44,727 bases of DNA from the NCBI RefSeq assembly GCF_017312405.1, contig NZ_BLTG01000059.1, positions 1-44,727 on the forward strand, written 5' to 3'. The notes beneath the pieces are model-generated. The model had not been told where the DNA came from, made no database searches, and saw nothing but the letters and a program-made list of their open reading frames with translations. This document shows, piece after piece, positions 27,210-35,411 of this stretch. The translations under genes and the position numbers were made by a program. Position 1 is the stretch's first letter; every line of letters starts with the position of its first letter. This stretch comes from Mycobacterium sp. PO1. Lineage in GTDB: Bacteria; Actinomycetota; Actinomycetes; Mycobacteriales; Mycobacteriaceae.

Positions 27210-27353
27210 GTGGCCAAGGGCAAGCGGACCTTTCAGCCCAACAACCGTCGCCGCGCGCGCGTGCACGGGTTCCGGCTGCGGATGCGCACCCGCGCCGGGC
27301 GGGCCATCGTCTCGGATCGGCGCCGCAAGGGCCGTCGCTCGCTGACTGCGTGA
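27210..27353 (+). CDS. rpmH: 50S ribosomal protein L34
   Basis: 47 residues, GTG start. Very basic L34 with the signature GKRTFQPNNRRRARVHGFR and MRTRAGRAIV, ending RRKGRRSLTA. AAGGAG (27196-27201) lies 8 nt before the start. It is the first gene of the conserved rpmH-rnpA-yidD-yidC-khpB series, divergent from dnaA, and ends 21 bp before rnpA. Confidence 0.97.
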   Translation: MAKGKRTFQPNNRRRARVHGFRLRMRTRAGRAIVSDRRRKGRRSLTA

Positions 27354-27374
27354 TCCGGTCCAAGGTCTGACGCG

Positions 27375-27734
27375 GTGCTTCCGGCTCGGAACCGGATGAC
27401 GCGGTCGGCCGAGTTCGGTGCCACAGTCAGTCAGGGGATCCGGGCCGCTCAGCCCGACCTCGTCGTATACCGGTTGCGTTCTGACCAGACCGGTGACCCC
27501 GGACCGCGGATCGGCCTGGTCGTCTCCAAAGCGGTGGGTAATGCGGTGCAACGTCACCGGGTGTCCCGGCAGCTGCGCCATGTGGCGCGCACCGTCATGG
27601 ATGAGCTGACCCCCGCGGACCGCATAGTCATCCGGGCACTGCCCGGCAGTCGGCACGCGTTGTCGCTTCGGCTCGAACAGGAACTGCGCACCGCGCTCGC
27701 ACGGATCTCGGCCCGAGCGGGGGCCGGCGCATGA
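27375..27734 (+). CDS. rnpA: ribonuclease P protein component
   Basis: 119 residues, GTG start. Protein cofactor of RNase P, which matures tRNA 5' ends. It has the N-terminal LPARNRMTRSAEFG and the conserved basic helix with the RNR-type motif (GNAVQRHRVSRQLR), followed by PADRIVIRALPGS. It overlaps yidD by 4 bp (ATGA, 27731-27734). Confidence 0.95.
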   Translation: MLPARNRMTRSAEFGATVSQGIRAAQPDLVVYRLRSDQTGDPGPRIGLVVSKAVGNAVQRHRVSRQLRHVARTVMDELTPADRIVIRALPGSRHALSLRLEQELRTALARISARAGAGA

Positions 27735-28069
27735 GCGTGCGATCGGCGCCGGTGCGCGCGCTGGTCTTTCTCATCCAGCTCTACCGCCACACCATCTCTC
27801 CGCTGCGACTGCCGACCTGTCGGTTCACCCCCACCTGCAGCCAGTACGCCGTCGATGCGTTGAGCGAGTACGGCTTGCTGCGCGGCGGATGGCTGGCCCT
27901 GGTGCGACTGGGGAAGTGCGGTCCATGGCATAACGGAGGATGGGACCCGATCCCGGAGCGGGACGGGCAACCGGACAACCACAGTGAGGCCGCCGACCCG
28001 TACGGCGAAGGCGTCACCGAACACCGGGTCAGCCCGGACCACCAAGGGAAGAGTCAGCCGCGTGTTTAA
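27731..28069 (+). CDS. yidD: membrane protein insertion efficiency factor YidD
   Basis: 112 residues. Small membrane-associated protein that assists YidC. It has an N-terminal amphipathic hydrophobic segment, then the family signature LPTCRFTPTCSQYAVDAL and GKCGPWHNGGWDPIP. The C-terminal 35 residues after the domain are hydrophilic and variable. The ATG overlaps the rnpA stop, and its 3' end overlaps yidC by 8 bp. Confidence 0.93.
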   Translation: MSVRSAPVRALVFLIQLYRHTISPLRLPTCRFTPTCSQYAVDALSEYGLLRGGWLALVRLGKCGPWHNGGWDPIPERDGQPDNHSEAADPYGEGVTEHRVSPDHQGKSQPRV

Positions 28070-29177
28070 TTTCTTCAGCCTCGACATCATCTACTACCCG
28101 GTGTCGGGGATCATGTGGGTCTGGTACAAGGTCTTCGCCTTCCTTCTGGGTCCCACGAACTTCTTCGCGTGGGCGCTGTCCGTGATGTTCCTGGTGTTCA
28201 CGCTGCGCGCGATTCTGTACAAGCCGTTCGTCCGGCAGATCCGCACCACCCGGCAGATGCAGGAGCTGCAACCCCAGATCAAGGCGCTGCAGAAGAAGTA
28301 CGGCAAGGATCGCCAGCGGATGGCGCTGGAGATGCAGAAGCTGCAGCGCGAGCACGGGTTCAACCCGATCCTGGGTTGTCTGCCGATGCTTGCTCAGATC
28401 CCGGTGTTCCTGGGCCTCTATCACGTTCTGCGGTCGTTCAACCGGACCGGCGGCATCGGGTTCGGTCATCTCAACCTGAGTGTCGAGGAGAACGCGCAAC
28501 TCGCGAACTACTTCTTCAGCGCCGAGGATGTCCGCCACTTCCTGGACGCCAATCTGTTCGGGGCACCGCTCGGGGCCTACATGACCCAGTCTGCGGGTCT
28601 GGAGGCATTCACCGAATTCAACCGGACTGCGGTGATCGCGGTGGGCGTGCCGATCATGATCGCGGCCGGTATCGCCACCTACTTCAACAGCCGCGCCTCG
28701 GTCGCGAGGCAGAGCCCGGAGGCGGCCGCCAATCCACAGACCGCGCTGATGAACAAGCTGGCGCTGTACGTCTTCCCGCTCGGTGTGGTGGTCGGTGGGC
28801 CGTTCCTGCCTCTGGCGATCATCCTGTACTGGTTCGCGAACAACATCTGGACCTTCGGTCAGCAGCACTACGTGTTCGGCAAGATCGAGAAGGAAGAAGA
28901 GCAGAAGAAGCTCGAGGCCATCGAGCGGCGGGCGGCCAACGCTCCGGCGCCGGGCGCCAAGCCTCGTAAGAAGAAGGCCGATTCGGCTGGTGTCGCCAAC
29001 AGCGGTTCCGCCGCGGTCGACGGTACGGAACCCGAGAGCAACGGTGCGGCCAAGGCGGACTCGAACGAGAGTGCGCCCGCGACCAACACCGACTCCGCGG
29101 CCAAGTCTGCGGCGCGGAACGGGGCGGTGAACCGAACCCCGAAGCCGGGAGCCCGGCCGAAGAAACGGAAACGTTGA
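28062..29177 (+). CDS. yidC: membrane protein insertase YidC
   Basis: 371 residues from GTG 28062, which gives the actinobacterial N-terminus FNFFSLDIIYYPVS; an in-frame start at 27984 lies inside yidD and has no family support. Inserts proteins into the membrane alone or with SecYEG. Five core membrane segments surround a charged cytoplasmic hairpin (QIRTTRQMQELQPQIKALQK) and the NPILGCLPMLAQIPVF helix. The C-terminal about 90 residues are low-complexity and end in the basic PGARPKKRKR, likely to contact ribosomes. Confidence 0.96.
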   Translation: MFNFFSLDIIYYPVSGIMWVWYKVFAFLLGPTNFFAWALSVMFLVFTLRAILYKPFVRQIRTTRQMQELQPQIKALQKKYGKDRQRMALEMQKLQREHGFNPILGCLPMLAQIPVFLGLYHVLRSFNRTGGIGFGHLNLSVEENAQLANYFFSAEDVRHFLDANLFGAPLGAYMTQSAGLEAFTEFNRTAVIAVGVPIMIAAGIATYFNSRASVARQSPEAAANPQTALMNKLALYVFPLGVVVGGPFLPLAIILYWFANNIWTFGQQHYVFGKIEKEEEQKKLEAIERRAANAPAPGAKPRKKKADSAGVANSGSAAVDGTEPESNGAAKADSNESAPATNTDSAAKSAARNGAVNRTPKPGARPKKRKR

Positions 29178-29211
29178 CGCGCAGGCGAGCGCGAATGAGA
29201 AAGAGGTACGC

Positions 29212-29892
29212 ATGACGAAGTTCGAGACCGCACCTGATGGCGGAGTCGCTGAAACAGTTCAGGATGGCGGAGCCGCCGAAACGGTTGAGGGTGCCGGCGC
29301 CACCGGAACCGCCGACACCGATCGTGGAGCCACGGACACAGCTGATGCCGGCGCCACGAGTGCGGCTGACGACAGTGACGGCGCGGCGGGGTCCGGGGAC
29401 GCTGCGGGCGCCGACGGGGGAGACGAGATGGACGACCCGCTGGTGGCCGAAGGCGAGATCGCCGGTGACTATCTGGAAGAGCTGCTGGATCTCCTTGACT
29501 TCGATGGAGACATCGATCTGGACGTCGAAGGGGACCGCGCGGTCGTCAGCATCGACGGCGGGACCGACCTGACGAAGTTGGTCGGCCGTAAGGGCGAGGT
29601 GCTCGACGCGCTTCAGGAGCTGACTCGTCTGGCGGTGCACCAGAAGACCGGCGAGCGCAGTCGTCTGATGCTCGACATCGCGCAGTGGCGGCAGCGCCGG
29701 CGCGAGGAGCTGACGGCGTTGGGTGAGAAGGTGGCGCGGCGCGTCCTGGAGACCGGGGAGCGGGAAGAGCTATCCCCGATGACTCCGTTCGAACGCAAGA
29801 TCGTGCATGACGCCGTGGCCGCGGTCAGCGGCGTGCACAGCGAGAGCGAGGGTGTGGAGCCCTCTCGTCGCGTCGTCGTCCTGGTCGACTGA
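29212..29892 (+). CDS. khpB: KhpB/Jag-type KH-R3H RNA-binding protein
   Basis: 226 residues. The first about 75 are an acidic Ala/Gly/Asp/Thr-rich extension, longer than in M. tuberculosis (Rv3920c, 187 residues) and partly built from a 27-bp tandem duplication. LVAEGEIAGDYLEELLDLL leads into a KH domain with the GxxG loop (VGRKGEVL), then an R3H domain (FERKIVHDAV with Arg-x3-His). The family binds RNA and influences cell elongation in other bacteria. AGAGG precedes the ATG. An internal ATG at 29428 would remove the extension, but it has no better ribosome site. Confidence 0.9.
   Translation: MTKFETAPDGGVAETVQDGGAAETVEGAGATGTADTDRGATDTADAGATSAADDSDGAAGSGDAAGADGGDEMDDPLVAEGEIAGDYLEELLDLLDFDGDIDLDVEGDRAVVSIDGGTDLTKLVGRKGEVLDALQELTRLAVHQKTGERSRLMLDIAQWRQRRREELTALGEKVARRVLETGEREELSPMTPFERKIVHDAVAAVSGVHSESEGVEPSRRVVVLVD
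29236..29289 (+). repeat. 27-bp in-frame tandem duplication in khpB
   Basis: Units 29236-29262 and 29263-29289 encode DGGVAETVQ and DGGAAETVE. They lie in the N-terminal extension that the M. tuberculosis protein lacks. Confidence 0.75.
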
Positions 29893-29940
29893 CCCAGAGT
29901 TACATCCATGTAGTTCGTCCATCGCGCGTTCGGTCGGAGG

Positions 29941-30633
29941 ATGTTTCACGTGAAACGTGCCGAGGTTGCGCCGCCGCCCGTCGCGGTGGACGCGGTGTTC
30001 GGTGCTGCCGCCGACGCGGCGGTGCGCTACACCGAGATCCTGGCTGGAGCCGGAGTGGAGCGCGGATTGTTGGGTCCGCGTGAAGTGGCACGATTATGGG
30101 ACCGTCACGTACTCAACAGCGCGGTGGTCGGCGAGATGCTCGAGTCCGGCGAGAAGGTGGCGGACATCGGGAGTGGAGCCGGCCTGCCCGGGATACCGTT
30201 GGCCCTGGCGCGGCCAGACGTGCGGGTCACGCTGATCGAACCGCTCCTGCGGCGGAGCGACTTTCTGCGGGAAGTCGTCGAGGAGCTCGGCATCCAATGT
30301 GTGGTCATTCGTGGCCGGGCCGAAGACCGGTCGGTCCGCGACGAGGTGGGGGAGGTCGACGTCGTCGTGTCCCGCGCCGTGGCATCCCTGGACAAGCTGA
30401 CGCGCTGGAGTTGTCCTCTGCTTCGCACCGGTGGCCGCATGCTGGCGATCAAGGGAGAGCGCGCCGAGGATGAGGTACGTGAGCACGCGCGGGCGATGGC
30501 GTCGCTCGGCATGACCGATGTGAAGGTGAAGAGATGTGGGGCGCAATACGTGGACCCGCCCGCAACCGTGGTCGTAGGGTTCCGGAGTATGACGCGAGGG
30601 AAGCAGCCGCCAGCGGGAAGGAACCCCAAGTGA
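29941..30633 (+). CDS. rsmG: 16S rRNA (guanine-N7) methyltransferase RsmG
   Basis: 230 residues from ATG 29941. Methylates G527 of 16S rRNA; loss gives low-level streptomycin resistance. SAM-binding motif ADIGSGAGLPGIPLALARP, then LIEPLLRR, SRAVASLDKL and GGRMLAIKGERA. The start is in doubt. GGAGG (29936-29940) directly abuts ATG 29941, which is too close, whereas the in-frame GTG at 29950 has ideal 9-nt spacing. Both lie inside a parS site that spells the first codons (MFHVKR). The stop overlaps the parA GTG (GTGA). Confidence 0.94.
   Translation: MFHVKRAEVAPPPVAVDAVFGAAADAAVRYTEILAGAGVERGLLGPREVARLWDRHVLNSAVVGEMLESGEKVADIGSGAGLPGIPLALARPDVRVTLIEPLLRRSDFLREVVEELGIQCVVIRGRAEDRSVRDEVGEVDVVVSRAVASLDKLTRWSCPLLRTGGRMLAIKGERAEDEVREHARAMASLGMTDVKVKRCGAQYVDPPATVVVGFRSMTRGKQPPAGRNPK
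29942..29957. promoter_or_regulatory. parS: parS centromere site 1
   Basis: TGTTTCACGTGAAACG matches 15 of 16 bases of the bacterial parS consensus TGTTTCACGTGAAACA. It overlaps the rsmG initiation region and is about 4.9 kb from oriC. It is the nucleation site for ParB. Confidence 0.93.
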
Positions 30634-31568
30634 CGTCGATTCCCGGAGAGCCGACCGGCGCTCCGACGGATGTTTCACGTGAAACCTGGGACAGCCAGGA
30701 CGTGGATACGCCGATCGGGGCGGAGGCTGAGCGCGCCGTCCGGATGATGCACGCGGCCCAGGGACAGCTGCCCCGGCCGGCCCGCCAGCGAGTGTTCACC
30801 ATCGCCAATCAGAAGGGCGGAGTCGGGAAGACCACGACCGCGGTCAACATCGCATCGGCACTGGCCCTGCAAGGCATGCGCGTCCTGGTCATTGATCTCG
30901 ATCCCCAGGGCAACGCCAGCACCGCGTTGGGCATCGAACATCGTCCCGGGACGGCCTCGTCATACGAGGTGTTGCTCGGCGACATCGACGTCGGCGAGGC
31001 CGTACAGCAGAGCCCGCACAACGAACGGCTGTTCTGCATCCCCGCCACCATCGATCTGGCCGGTGCCGAGATCGAGTTGGTGAGCATGGTCGCCCGGGAA
31101 GGGCGACTGCGCACCGCGCTGTCCGAACTCGAGCAGTACGACTTCGACTATGTGTTCATCGATTGCCCGCCGTCGCTGGGTCTGCTGACCATCAACGCCT
31201 TGGTCGCCGCACCGGAGGTCCTGATCCCCATTCAGTGCGAGTACTACGCGCTCGAGGGTGTGGGGCAGCTGCTTCGCAACATCGAGATGGTCAAGGCCCA
31301 CCTGAACCCAGCTCTTGATGTCACCACCGTCGTGCTCACGATGTACGACGGGCGGACCAAGTTGGCGGACCAGGTCGCGATGGATGTTCGTGCACACTTC
31401 GGCGACAAGGTGCTGCAGACGGTGATTCCGCGCAGCGTGAAGGTGTCAGAGGCGCCGGGCTACGGAATGTCGATCATCGATTACGACCCAGGCTCGCGCG
31501 GAGCGATGAGCTACCTGGACGCCAGCCGGGAGTTGGCCTACCGAGGAGCGGGAGGGCAGACGCGGTGA
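30630..31568 (+). CDS. parA: chromosome partitioning ATPase ParA
   Basis: 312 residues from GTG 30630, which overlaps the rsmG stop and has GGAAGGAA upstream. Drives origin segregation by ATP-dependent DNA binding and ParB-stimulated release. Deviant Walker A KGGVGKTTT (62-70), Walker A' IDLDPQGNAST, Walker B DYVFIDCPPSLG. The first about 50 residues are a variable extension; the residues DVSRET are encoded by an embedded parS. It is followed 43 bp later by parB. Confidence 0.96.
   Translation: MTSIPGEPTGAPTDVSRETWDSQDVDTPIGAEAERAVRMMHAAQGQLPRPARQRVFTIANQKGGVGKTTTAVNIASALALQGMRVLVIDLDPQGNASTALGIEHRPGTASSYEVLLGDIDVGEAVQQSPHNERLFCIPATIDLAGAEIELVSMVAREGRLRTALSELEQYDFDYVFIDCPPSLGLLTINALVAAPEVLIPIQCEYYALEGVGQLLRNIEMVKAHLNPALDVTTVVLTMYDGRTKLADQVAMDVRAHFGDKVLQTVIPRSVKVSEAPGYGMSIIDYDPGSRGAMSYLDASRELAYRGAGGQTR
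30671..30686. promoter_or_regulatory. parS: parS centromere site 2, inside parA
   Basis: TGTTTCACGTGAAACC matches 15 of 16 consensus bases. It lies 729 bp from site 1, within the 5' coding region of parA. Confidence 0.93.
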
Positions 31569-31611
31569 GCGTCGAACGGCGTGGATCCTTGGTGAGGAGA
31601 AGGGGTAATCG

Positions 31612-32619
31612 ATGAACAACCCGGCGCGTAAACGCAGCGGGCTCGGCCGCGGGCTGGCGTCACTGATCCCGACGGGCCCGGCGGAAGACGGTGAACCGTC
31701 GACCTTCGGTCCGCGGATGGGATCGGCAGCTGCCGACGTGGTGCTCGGTGGACCGACCGTGACGCCGCAGCCGGAGGAGTCCAACCCGGCCGGTGCGGTC
31801 TATCGGGAGATCGATCCCGCGCAGATCGAGCCCAATCCGCGTCAGCCGCGCCAGGTGTTCGACGAGGAGTCACTCGCTGAGCTGGTGCACTCCATCCGCG
31901 AGTTCGGATTGATGCAGCCGATCGTCGTGCGGGCCGCCCCGACGAATCAGGACGATGCAACCGGAGCCCCGCGCTATCAGCTGGTGATGGGGGAGCGCCG
32001 TTGGCGTGCAGCCCAGGAAGCCGGCGTCGCGACGATTCCGGCGATTGTGCGGGAGACCGCCGACGACAGCATGCTGCGCGACGCGCTGCTGGAGAACATC
32101 CACCGCGTCCAGCTGAACCCCCTCGAAGAGGCCGCCGCGTATCAACAGTTGCTCGACGAGTTCGGCGTCACCCACGATGAACTCGCGTCGCGGATCGGAC
32201 GGTCCCGGCCGCTGATCACGAACATGATCCGGCTGCTGCGGCTGCCCATCGCCGTGCAGCGCCGTGTCGCCGCCGGCGTTCTGTCCGCTGGGCATGCGCG
32301 GGCGCTGCTGTCGCTCGAAGGCGGTCCGGAGGTGCAGGAGGAGCTCGCCGCCCGGATCGTTGCCGAGGGTCTGTCGGTGCGTGCCACCGAGGAAGCCGTG
32401 ACACTGGCGAACCGGGATGGGAATGCACCGCCCTCCGCACCGCGACGTAAGCCGATCCAGATGCCGGGTCTGCAGGATGTCGCCGAACAGCTGTCGTCGG
32501 CCTTTGACACCCGGGTGACGGTGAGCCTGGGGAAGCGCAAGGGCAAGATCGTGGTCGAATTCGGTTCGGTCGACGATCTGCAACGCATCGTCGACTTGAT
32601 GAACGCGTCGTCGCGATGA
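31612..32619 (+). CDS. parB: chromosome partitioning protein ParB
   Basis: 335 residues. CTP-dependent clamp that loads at parS and spreads. The N-terminus KRSGLGRGLASLIP is the ParA-contacting tail. The ParB/Srx domain contains the CTP motif GERRWRA (127-133) and ENIHRVQLNPLEEA. A helix-turn-helix (LASRIGRSRPLITNMIRLLRL type) reads parS, and the C-terminal dimerisation domain ends IVDLMNASSR. GGAGAAGGGG precedes the ATG. Confidence 0.97.
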   Translation: MNNPARKRSGLGRGLASLIPTGPAEDGEPSTFGPRMGSAAADVVLGGPTVTPQPEESNPAGAVYREIDPAQIEPNPRQPRQVFDEESLAELVHSIREFGLMQPIVVRAAPTNQDDATGAPRYQLVMGERRWRAAQEAGVATIPAIVRETADDSMLRDALLENIHRVQLNPLEEAAAYQQLLDEFGVTHDELASRIGRSRPLITNMIRLLRLPIAVQRRVAAGVLSAGHARALLSLEGGPEVQEELAARIVAEGLSVRATEEAVTLANRDGNAPPSAPRRKPIQMPGLQDVAEQLSSAFDTRVTVSLGKRKGKIVVEFGSVDDLQRIVDLMNASSR

Positions 32620-32836
32620 CCTACCACCCGTGCGAATTACGTCACTGTGACACAGCCCGGCGAACGGGACCGACGCATCGCGCGGTGCGCGGCAAACGCA
32701 TTGCCGGTCAACACAATTGGATTCAGGCCACGCGCAACGGCCCGAATCCGGGCCGCCGCGGCTCCCTGCGGTCGGCGCCTTCTATCCTGGAGTGGCAACA
32801 GTCCATTTCGGAACGGCGACAAGACCCGGGGGTGTA

Positions 32837-33589
32837 GTGGCCGCTCGCATCACGCCTCTTCGGCTCGAAGCTTTCGAGCAGTTGCCGAAGCATGCACGGC
32901 GTTGCGTGTACTGGGAGGTCGACCCGCTCACCGTCGGTGCGGAGGGCCAGCTGTCGGACCCCGAGTTCGAGAAGGAAGCGTGGCTGTCGATGGTCATGCT
33001 CGAATGGGGTTCGTGCGGGCAGTTGGCCGTCGACATCCAGGAGGTCGCCGTAGGCGAGGATCCCGCACCCGACACCGGTGATGAGCCATGCCTGGGGTAC
33101 GTCTTCTACGCCCCGCCGCGGTCGGTGCCGCGGGCCGGACGCTTTCCCACCGGCCCGGTGAGTGCCGACGCGGTGTTACTGACATCGCTGGGCATCGACC
33201 CCGGCGAGGCGGCGCAGGAGTTGTCCCGCACGCTGATCGCCGCCGTGGTCGCAGACCTGGTGCGGCGCGGTGTCCGCGCGCTGGAGGCCTTCGGGCGGAC
33301 TGCGGAGGTCGCCGCGCTGAGCGATCCCGCCCAGCGGCCGGCCGATGTCGTCCCGGTGATGGAAGCGCTGGGGGACTGCTCGGTGGAGCAATGCGTGCTC
33401 GACAGCGATCTGCTGCTCGACGCCGGTTTCGTCGTCGTGTCTCACCACACCTATTTCCCCCGGCTGCGTTTGGAGCTCGAGCAGGGCCTCGGCTGGAAGG
33501 CCGACGTGGAGGCAGCGCTGGAGCGACTGCTGCAGAGCGCCCAACTGCAAATGGTCGGCTCGGGGTCGTCGTCCGTGGAGTTCGCCTGA
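32837..33589 (+). CDS. GNAT-like protein of the parB-cwlM interval (Rv3916c-like)
   Basis: 250 residues from GTG 32837, which gives AARITPLRLEAFEQLPKHARRC, matching the mycobacterial family N-terminus; GGGGG lies upstream. It is conserved beside parB in mycobacteria and looks like a divergent GNAT acetyltransferase: CLGYVFYAPP resembles the central strand and DAGFVVV a late strand, but a clear acetyl-CoA pyrophosphate loop was not found. Cysteines 23, 57, 85 and two near residue 178 are noted. Convergent with cwlM. Upstream (32641-32651) is a GTCAC-T-GTGAC inverted repeat of unknown use. Substrate unknown. Confidence 0.82.
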   Translation: MAARITPLRLEAFEQLPKHARRCVYWEVDPLTVGAEGQLSDPEFEKEAWLSMVMLEWGSCGQLAVDIQEVAVGEDPAPDTGDEPCLGYVFYAPPRSVPRAGRFPTGPVSADAVLLTSLGIDPGEAAQELSRTLIAAVVADLVRRGVRALEAFGRTAEVAALSDPAQRPADVVPVMEALGDCSVEQCVLDSDLLLDAGFVVVSHHTYFPRLRLELEQGLGWKADVEAALERLLQSAQLQMVGSGSSSVEFA

Positions 33590-33786
33590 CCCGAACCGGG
33601 CGCGAGAGCTCGTGAGGACAAGGGACGGTCGGGTAGGCATCGTGATCCGCCGGGCCCGAGAATTCGCGGCGTCAGGAACGGCGCCTGGGCGAGAAGGAAA
33701 ACCGGGGCAGTGAGACATCCGGGCGCCGAAAAACGTTGCGGCTCAAGCGATCGGTCCCGCAGAACGGTGGCCACCGGCGCGAGCGG

Positions 33787-34974
33787 TCAGCCCTGGCGGG
33801 CCTGTTCCACGGACAATTCGTGGGCCAGCAACTCGGCGAAGGTGAACGTGCCGGTGGGACGGTCGTTCTTGCCGAGCAGATAGAGCCGCTTCACCGCGGC
33901 GAGGATGCCCTCGGCGAGGGAATCACGCGACTCGGCGGACACCAGCGTGGCGCGGTCGCCGGGATTGGTGACGTAACCGACGTCGACCTGGACGGTCGGC
34001 ATCCGGGTCAACCGGAGCAGATCCCAGGTCCGGCCGTGCACGCGGCAGTCGCGTAATCCGGTGCGGGCCACGACCTCTCGCTGGATGAAATCGGCGAGGT
34101 TACGTCCGATCGTGGACACCGAGCCGTGCGAGTTGCCGAAATGGAAGGACGCCACGCCGTTGGCCGCCGGACTGGGTTGGGTCGCGCAGCGCAGGCTGAT
34201 CATCAGATCGGCGCCGACGGTGTTGGCGGTGCCGGCGCGCTCGGCGTCAGTGGGGGAGCGGTGGGCCGGACGGGACAGAAACGTCTCCATGCCGATCGCG
34301 GTCATCCGGCCTTCGAGGCGACTGGCCAAGTCCCACAGGATGTCTGCTTCGCTGATGGGGCCGGCGGGCCCGTTCATGATGAGCCCGTGGTCGTCGCCGC
34401 CGCGCCCCGGATCGATGATGATCCGCTTGCCGGACAGGCGGGGCCCGGAGCTGCGCACCAGCTCCTCCTCGCGGATGGCGTGCGGTGAACCACCGGTCAC
34501 CCGCGAGCCCAGGAAGTACAGGGACCGCAACGTTTCCGGGCCGCAGATGCCGTCGGGATACAACCCGTACTCACGTTGATACGACGACAGCGCATTGTGC
34601 GTCTGCAGACCGAAGTGGCCGTCCACCAAGCCGGTGTAGAACCCGAGATCCTGCAGGCGTGCCTGCAACGTCGCCACGTCGTCGCCGTACATCGGTGCGC
34701 CGAACTGGTGGTTGAGGGTGCGGGCACCGAGACGGTAGGAGGCCTCTTTGAGGGCGCGGTAGGTGGCTTCACCGACGATGCCGTCCACCAGCAGACCGCG
34801 ATGCTGCTGGAACGCGCGCACGGAGTGGTCGAGGTCATCGTCGAAGACGTCGACCGCGACGTGCCTGCCGGTGGTGAGATCGTCGTCGGGATTGTCGATC
34901 ATGCCCAGGGCCGCCAACGCGGCCCGGATCTCGGTGACCGCACCCCCGCGGTCACCGCGACGCAAGCTCGACAT
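33787..34974 (-). CDS. cwlM: CwlM, catalytically degenerate amidase-like regulator of MurA
   Basis: 395 residues. Two N-terminal peptidoglycan-binding domains (about residues 5-70 with QQHRGLLVDGIVGEATYRAL, and 85-155 with LGFYTGLVDGHFGLQT) precede an amidase_3 domain (about 183-375). Zinc-ligand histidines of active amidases are replaced: IIIDPGRGG has Arg191 where GHGG is usual, and SLRCAT has Arg262 where SIHANA is usual; the catalytic Glu of VEVGF is Asp in VQVDVGY. In M. tuberculosis CwlM is phosphorylated by PknB and then activates MurA. ATG 34974 was chosen by homology; a TTG ten codons upstream is possible. It lies 95 bp after trxA. Confidence 0.93.
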   Translation of the reverse strand: MSSLRRGDRGGAVTEIRAALAALGMIDNPDDDLTTGRHVAVDVFDDDLDHSVRAFQQHRGLLVDGIVGEATYRALKEASYRLGARTLNHQFGAPMYGDDVATLQARLQDLGFYTGLVDGHFGLQTHNALSSYQREYGLYPDGICGPETLRSLYFLGSRVTGGSPHAIREEELVRSSGPRLSGKRIIIDPGRGGDDHGLIMNGPAGPISEADILWDLASRLEGRMTAIGMETFLSRPAHRSPTDAERAGTANTVGADLMISLRCATQPSPAANGVASFHFGNSHGSVSTIGRNLADFIQREVVARTGLRDCRVHGRTWDLLRLTRMPTVQVDVGYVTNPGDRATLVSAESRDSLAEGILAAVKRLYLLGKNDRPTGTFTFAELLAHELSVEQARQG

Positions 34975-35069
34975 AGCCGTAATTGTCTCAGAAGAGCAGC
35001 GCAATCCGGAAAACGTCGGCGCGTTGTTCCGGCCCGCGGCGGCGGCCGCCGCCGCAGCTGAGTCCGCTG

Positions 35070-35411
35070 TCAGACCAGGTCAGCGAGTTCGCGCAGCAGC
35101 GCGGCCTTGCCCTTGGCGCCGACTATGCGCTTGACCGGCTCGCCGTCCTTGAACAAGATCATCGTCGGGATCGACACCACCTGGAAGTCCCTCGCGGTGG
35201 CCGGGTTCTCGTCGACGTCGAGCTTGGCGACCGTCAGTGAGCCCGCCTTCTCCGAGGCGATCTCCTCCAGGACCGGGGCGACCATCTTGCACGGTCCGCA
35301 CCAGGTGGCCCAGAAGTCGACCAGGACCGGTGTGCTCGAGGACAGCACGTCCTGGGAGAACGAGTCGTCGGTCACCGCAACGGTGGCTGCCTCCGTGCCG
35401 GAATCGGTCAT
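35070..35411 (-). CDS. trxA: thioredoxin
   Basis: 113 residues. Cytosolic disulfide reductase with active site WCGPC (Cys38, Cys41) in VLVDFWATWCGPCKM and the cis-proline loop VVSIPTMILF. Its ATG overlaps the trxB stop by 4 bp (35408-35411), so the pair is co-translated. It corresponds to the thioredoxin called TrxC in M. tuberculosis (Rv3914). Confidence 0.96.
   Translation of the reverse strand: MTDSGTEAATVAVTDDSFSQDVLSSSTPVLVDFWATWCGPCKMVAPVLEEIASEKAGSLTVAKLDVDENPATARDFQVVSIPTMILFKDGEPVKRIVGAKGKAALLRELADLV

Noticed and set aside
33679..33728. Inverted repeat CGGCGCC/GGCGCCG as a terminator between the GNAT-like gene and cwlM
   Set aside because: The loop is about 36 nt and the arms are only 7 bp of G+C-rich sequence, which is expected by chance here.
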